A DNA stretch of 64,000 nt from Paragonimus westermani. Lineage: Eukaryota > Platyhelminthes > Trematoda > Plagiorchiida > Troglotrematidae. The stretch's first letter is position 1. Each line of letters begins with the position of its first letter. The DNA is taken from contig QNGE01001745.1 of assembly GCA_008508345.1 (NCBI GenBank), forward strand, positions 62,001 through 126,000, read 5' to 3'. A model generated the notes under the pieces. It was not told the origin of the DNA and did not search any database. It saw only the letters and a list, made by a program, of their open reading frames with translations. The translations under genes and the position numbers were made by a program. Shown here piece by piece: positions 63,519 through 64,000 of this stretch.

Positions 63519-63756
63519 ATCAACAAGCTTCGCTTTTAGTCAGCTCTTATTCTCGTCTGATGTAGGTTTCTGATTAGAGAATTGTTCATAGAACTGTTCA
63601 AAATGAGCTTGAGTCTCAATAGGATTAATCTTTCCAGGTGGAACACAAAATTTTTAACCATAACATAAGGCTTCTAGCTGGATCTCGGTCAGTTGAAAGG
63701 AAGACAAATTCATCACGTACTTAGATGGATCCTTAGGGAATTTCTCCGCAGTCAAC

Positions 63757-63973
63757 GAAACGTCCACCGCAAGAGCACTTTTGCGGGTCAGTACCTGCAT
63801 TTTGAAAGCTTTGTTCCCCGATCCTATAAACAGAGTTTGGTGCGCACTTTGTTTGATCGGGCCAGACGTATCTGCACTGAAGATACTGTTCAAGAAGAGA
63901 TGGCCCTGTTAGAGACCACCCTACAACTAAACGGCTATCCTAAACCGTTTATTGCAAGATTTAAACAGCCCTG
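63757..63973 (+). mobile_element. Inverted internal PLE fragment (arm 2)
   Basis: The plus strand encodes VHRKSTFAGQYLHFE through PFIARFKQP and then a stop as similarity ends (AAACAGCCC|TGA). It is an inverted copy, about 97% identical, of the segment at 62298-62513. It lies head to head with the 5' end of the larger element, with about 1.24 kb between the arms. Both ends break off inside coding sequence, so it is a truncated insertion or rearrangement and not a second element. Confidence 0.9.
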
Positions 63974-64000
63974 AGCATAACCTCTGACCAGTCCTTTCTT
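63974..64000. other. Right edge of window
   Basis: The last 27 bases no longer match the PLE. They are too short to interpret. Confidence 0.5.

Larger units (their letters stand above)
61734..63756 (-). mobile_element. Penelope-like retrotransposon, nearly full-length copy
   Basis: Beyond 63518 the same minus frame reads through a TGA at about 63540 (DENKS-stop-LKAKLVDLEHQF) and a TAA at about 63656 (EALCYG-stop-KFCVPPGKINPIE). It recovers the PLE N-terminus SKYVMNLSSFQLTEIQLEAL, which then meets the inverted copy at about 63756. Two stops in an otherwise clean frame mean this copy cannot make full-length protein, though it decayed recently. The 3' boundary and target duplication are not identified. 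PLEs are often found with partial tandem or inverted copies at the 5' end (family knowledge), which fits here. Confidence 0.88.

Noticed and set aside
1..64000. CRISPR arrays, bacterial operons, rRNA genes or a trematode spliced-leader RNA gene
   Set aside because: No regular spaced repeats, ribosomal sequence or spliced-leader-like motif were seen on either strand. Gene structure is clearly eukaryotic.

Overview
The window reads as a gene-poor stretch of a large, intron-rich animal genome. There are no bacterial operons, only short chance ORFs over most of its length, and two isolated single Ns (22636, 34927). Penelope-like (PLE) and LINE debris, tRNA-derived repeats and a 17-kb intron suggest a flatworm, most likely a digenean trematode with a fasciolid-sized genome. 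This assignment is inference: it rests on the style of the repeats and was not tested by any search.

Layout. 1-34.3 kb is mostly unrecognised non-coding DNA. It holds decayed PLE pieces (420-1020 minus, 13.95-14.16 kb minus, 18.12-18.59 kb plus, and doubtfully 10.97 kb plus), one LINE reverse-transcriptase remnant (22.3-22.6 kb plus), two worn copies of a tRNA-like repeat (5.8 and 15.8 kb), and one unproven exon-like block (16.13-16.30 kb). At 34.4-35.1 kb lie a fuller copy of the tRNA-like repeat and an imperfect palindrome of about 390 bp that has another repeat copy in its loop. This sits about 350 bp upstream of the first secure gene.

The main gene is a plus-strand voltage-gated potassium channel of the Shab/Kv2 family. 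Exon 35431-36189 encodes the N-terminus and the T1 tetramerisation domain with its zinc ligands. Exon 53213-54250 encodes S1-S6, the pore and a short C-tail. They join in phase 0 across a 17,023-bp intron and give a 598-residue protein. The intron carries another tRNA-like repeat copy, an inverted pair of about 200-bp arms (38.5-39.0 kb), and a CpG-dense patch just before the second exon.

Downstream, 57.2-57.5 kb is a tRNA-related repeat. At 60.9-61.1 kb a plus-strand terminal exon resembles the C-terminus of the dynactin subunit Arp10/Arp11, possibly preceded by an exon at 60.43-60.67 kb. The right edge (61.73-63.97 kb) is a young minus-strand PLE. It has a 594-codon open frame with intact reverse-transcriptase and GIY-YIG endonuclease motifs, two stops in the N-terminal part, and an inverted, roughly 97% identical copy of an internal segment at its 5' end.

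I did not find a convincing new biological system. The most unusual items are the SINE-loop palindrome next to the Kv2 start, the PLE with its inverted internal copy, and the repeat family whose tRNA-like promoter is internal rather than terminal.
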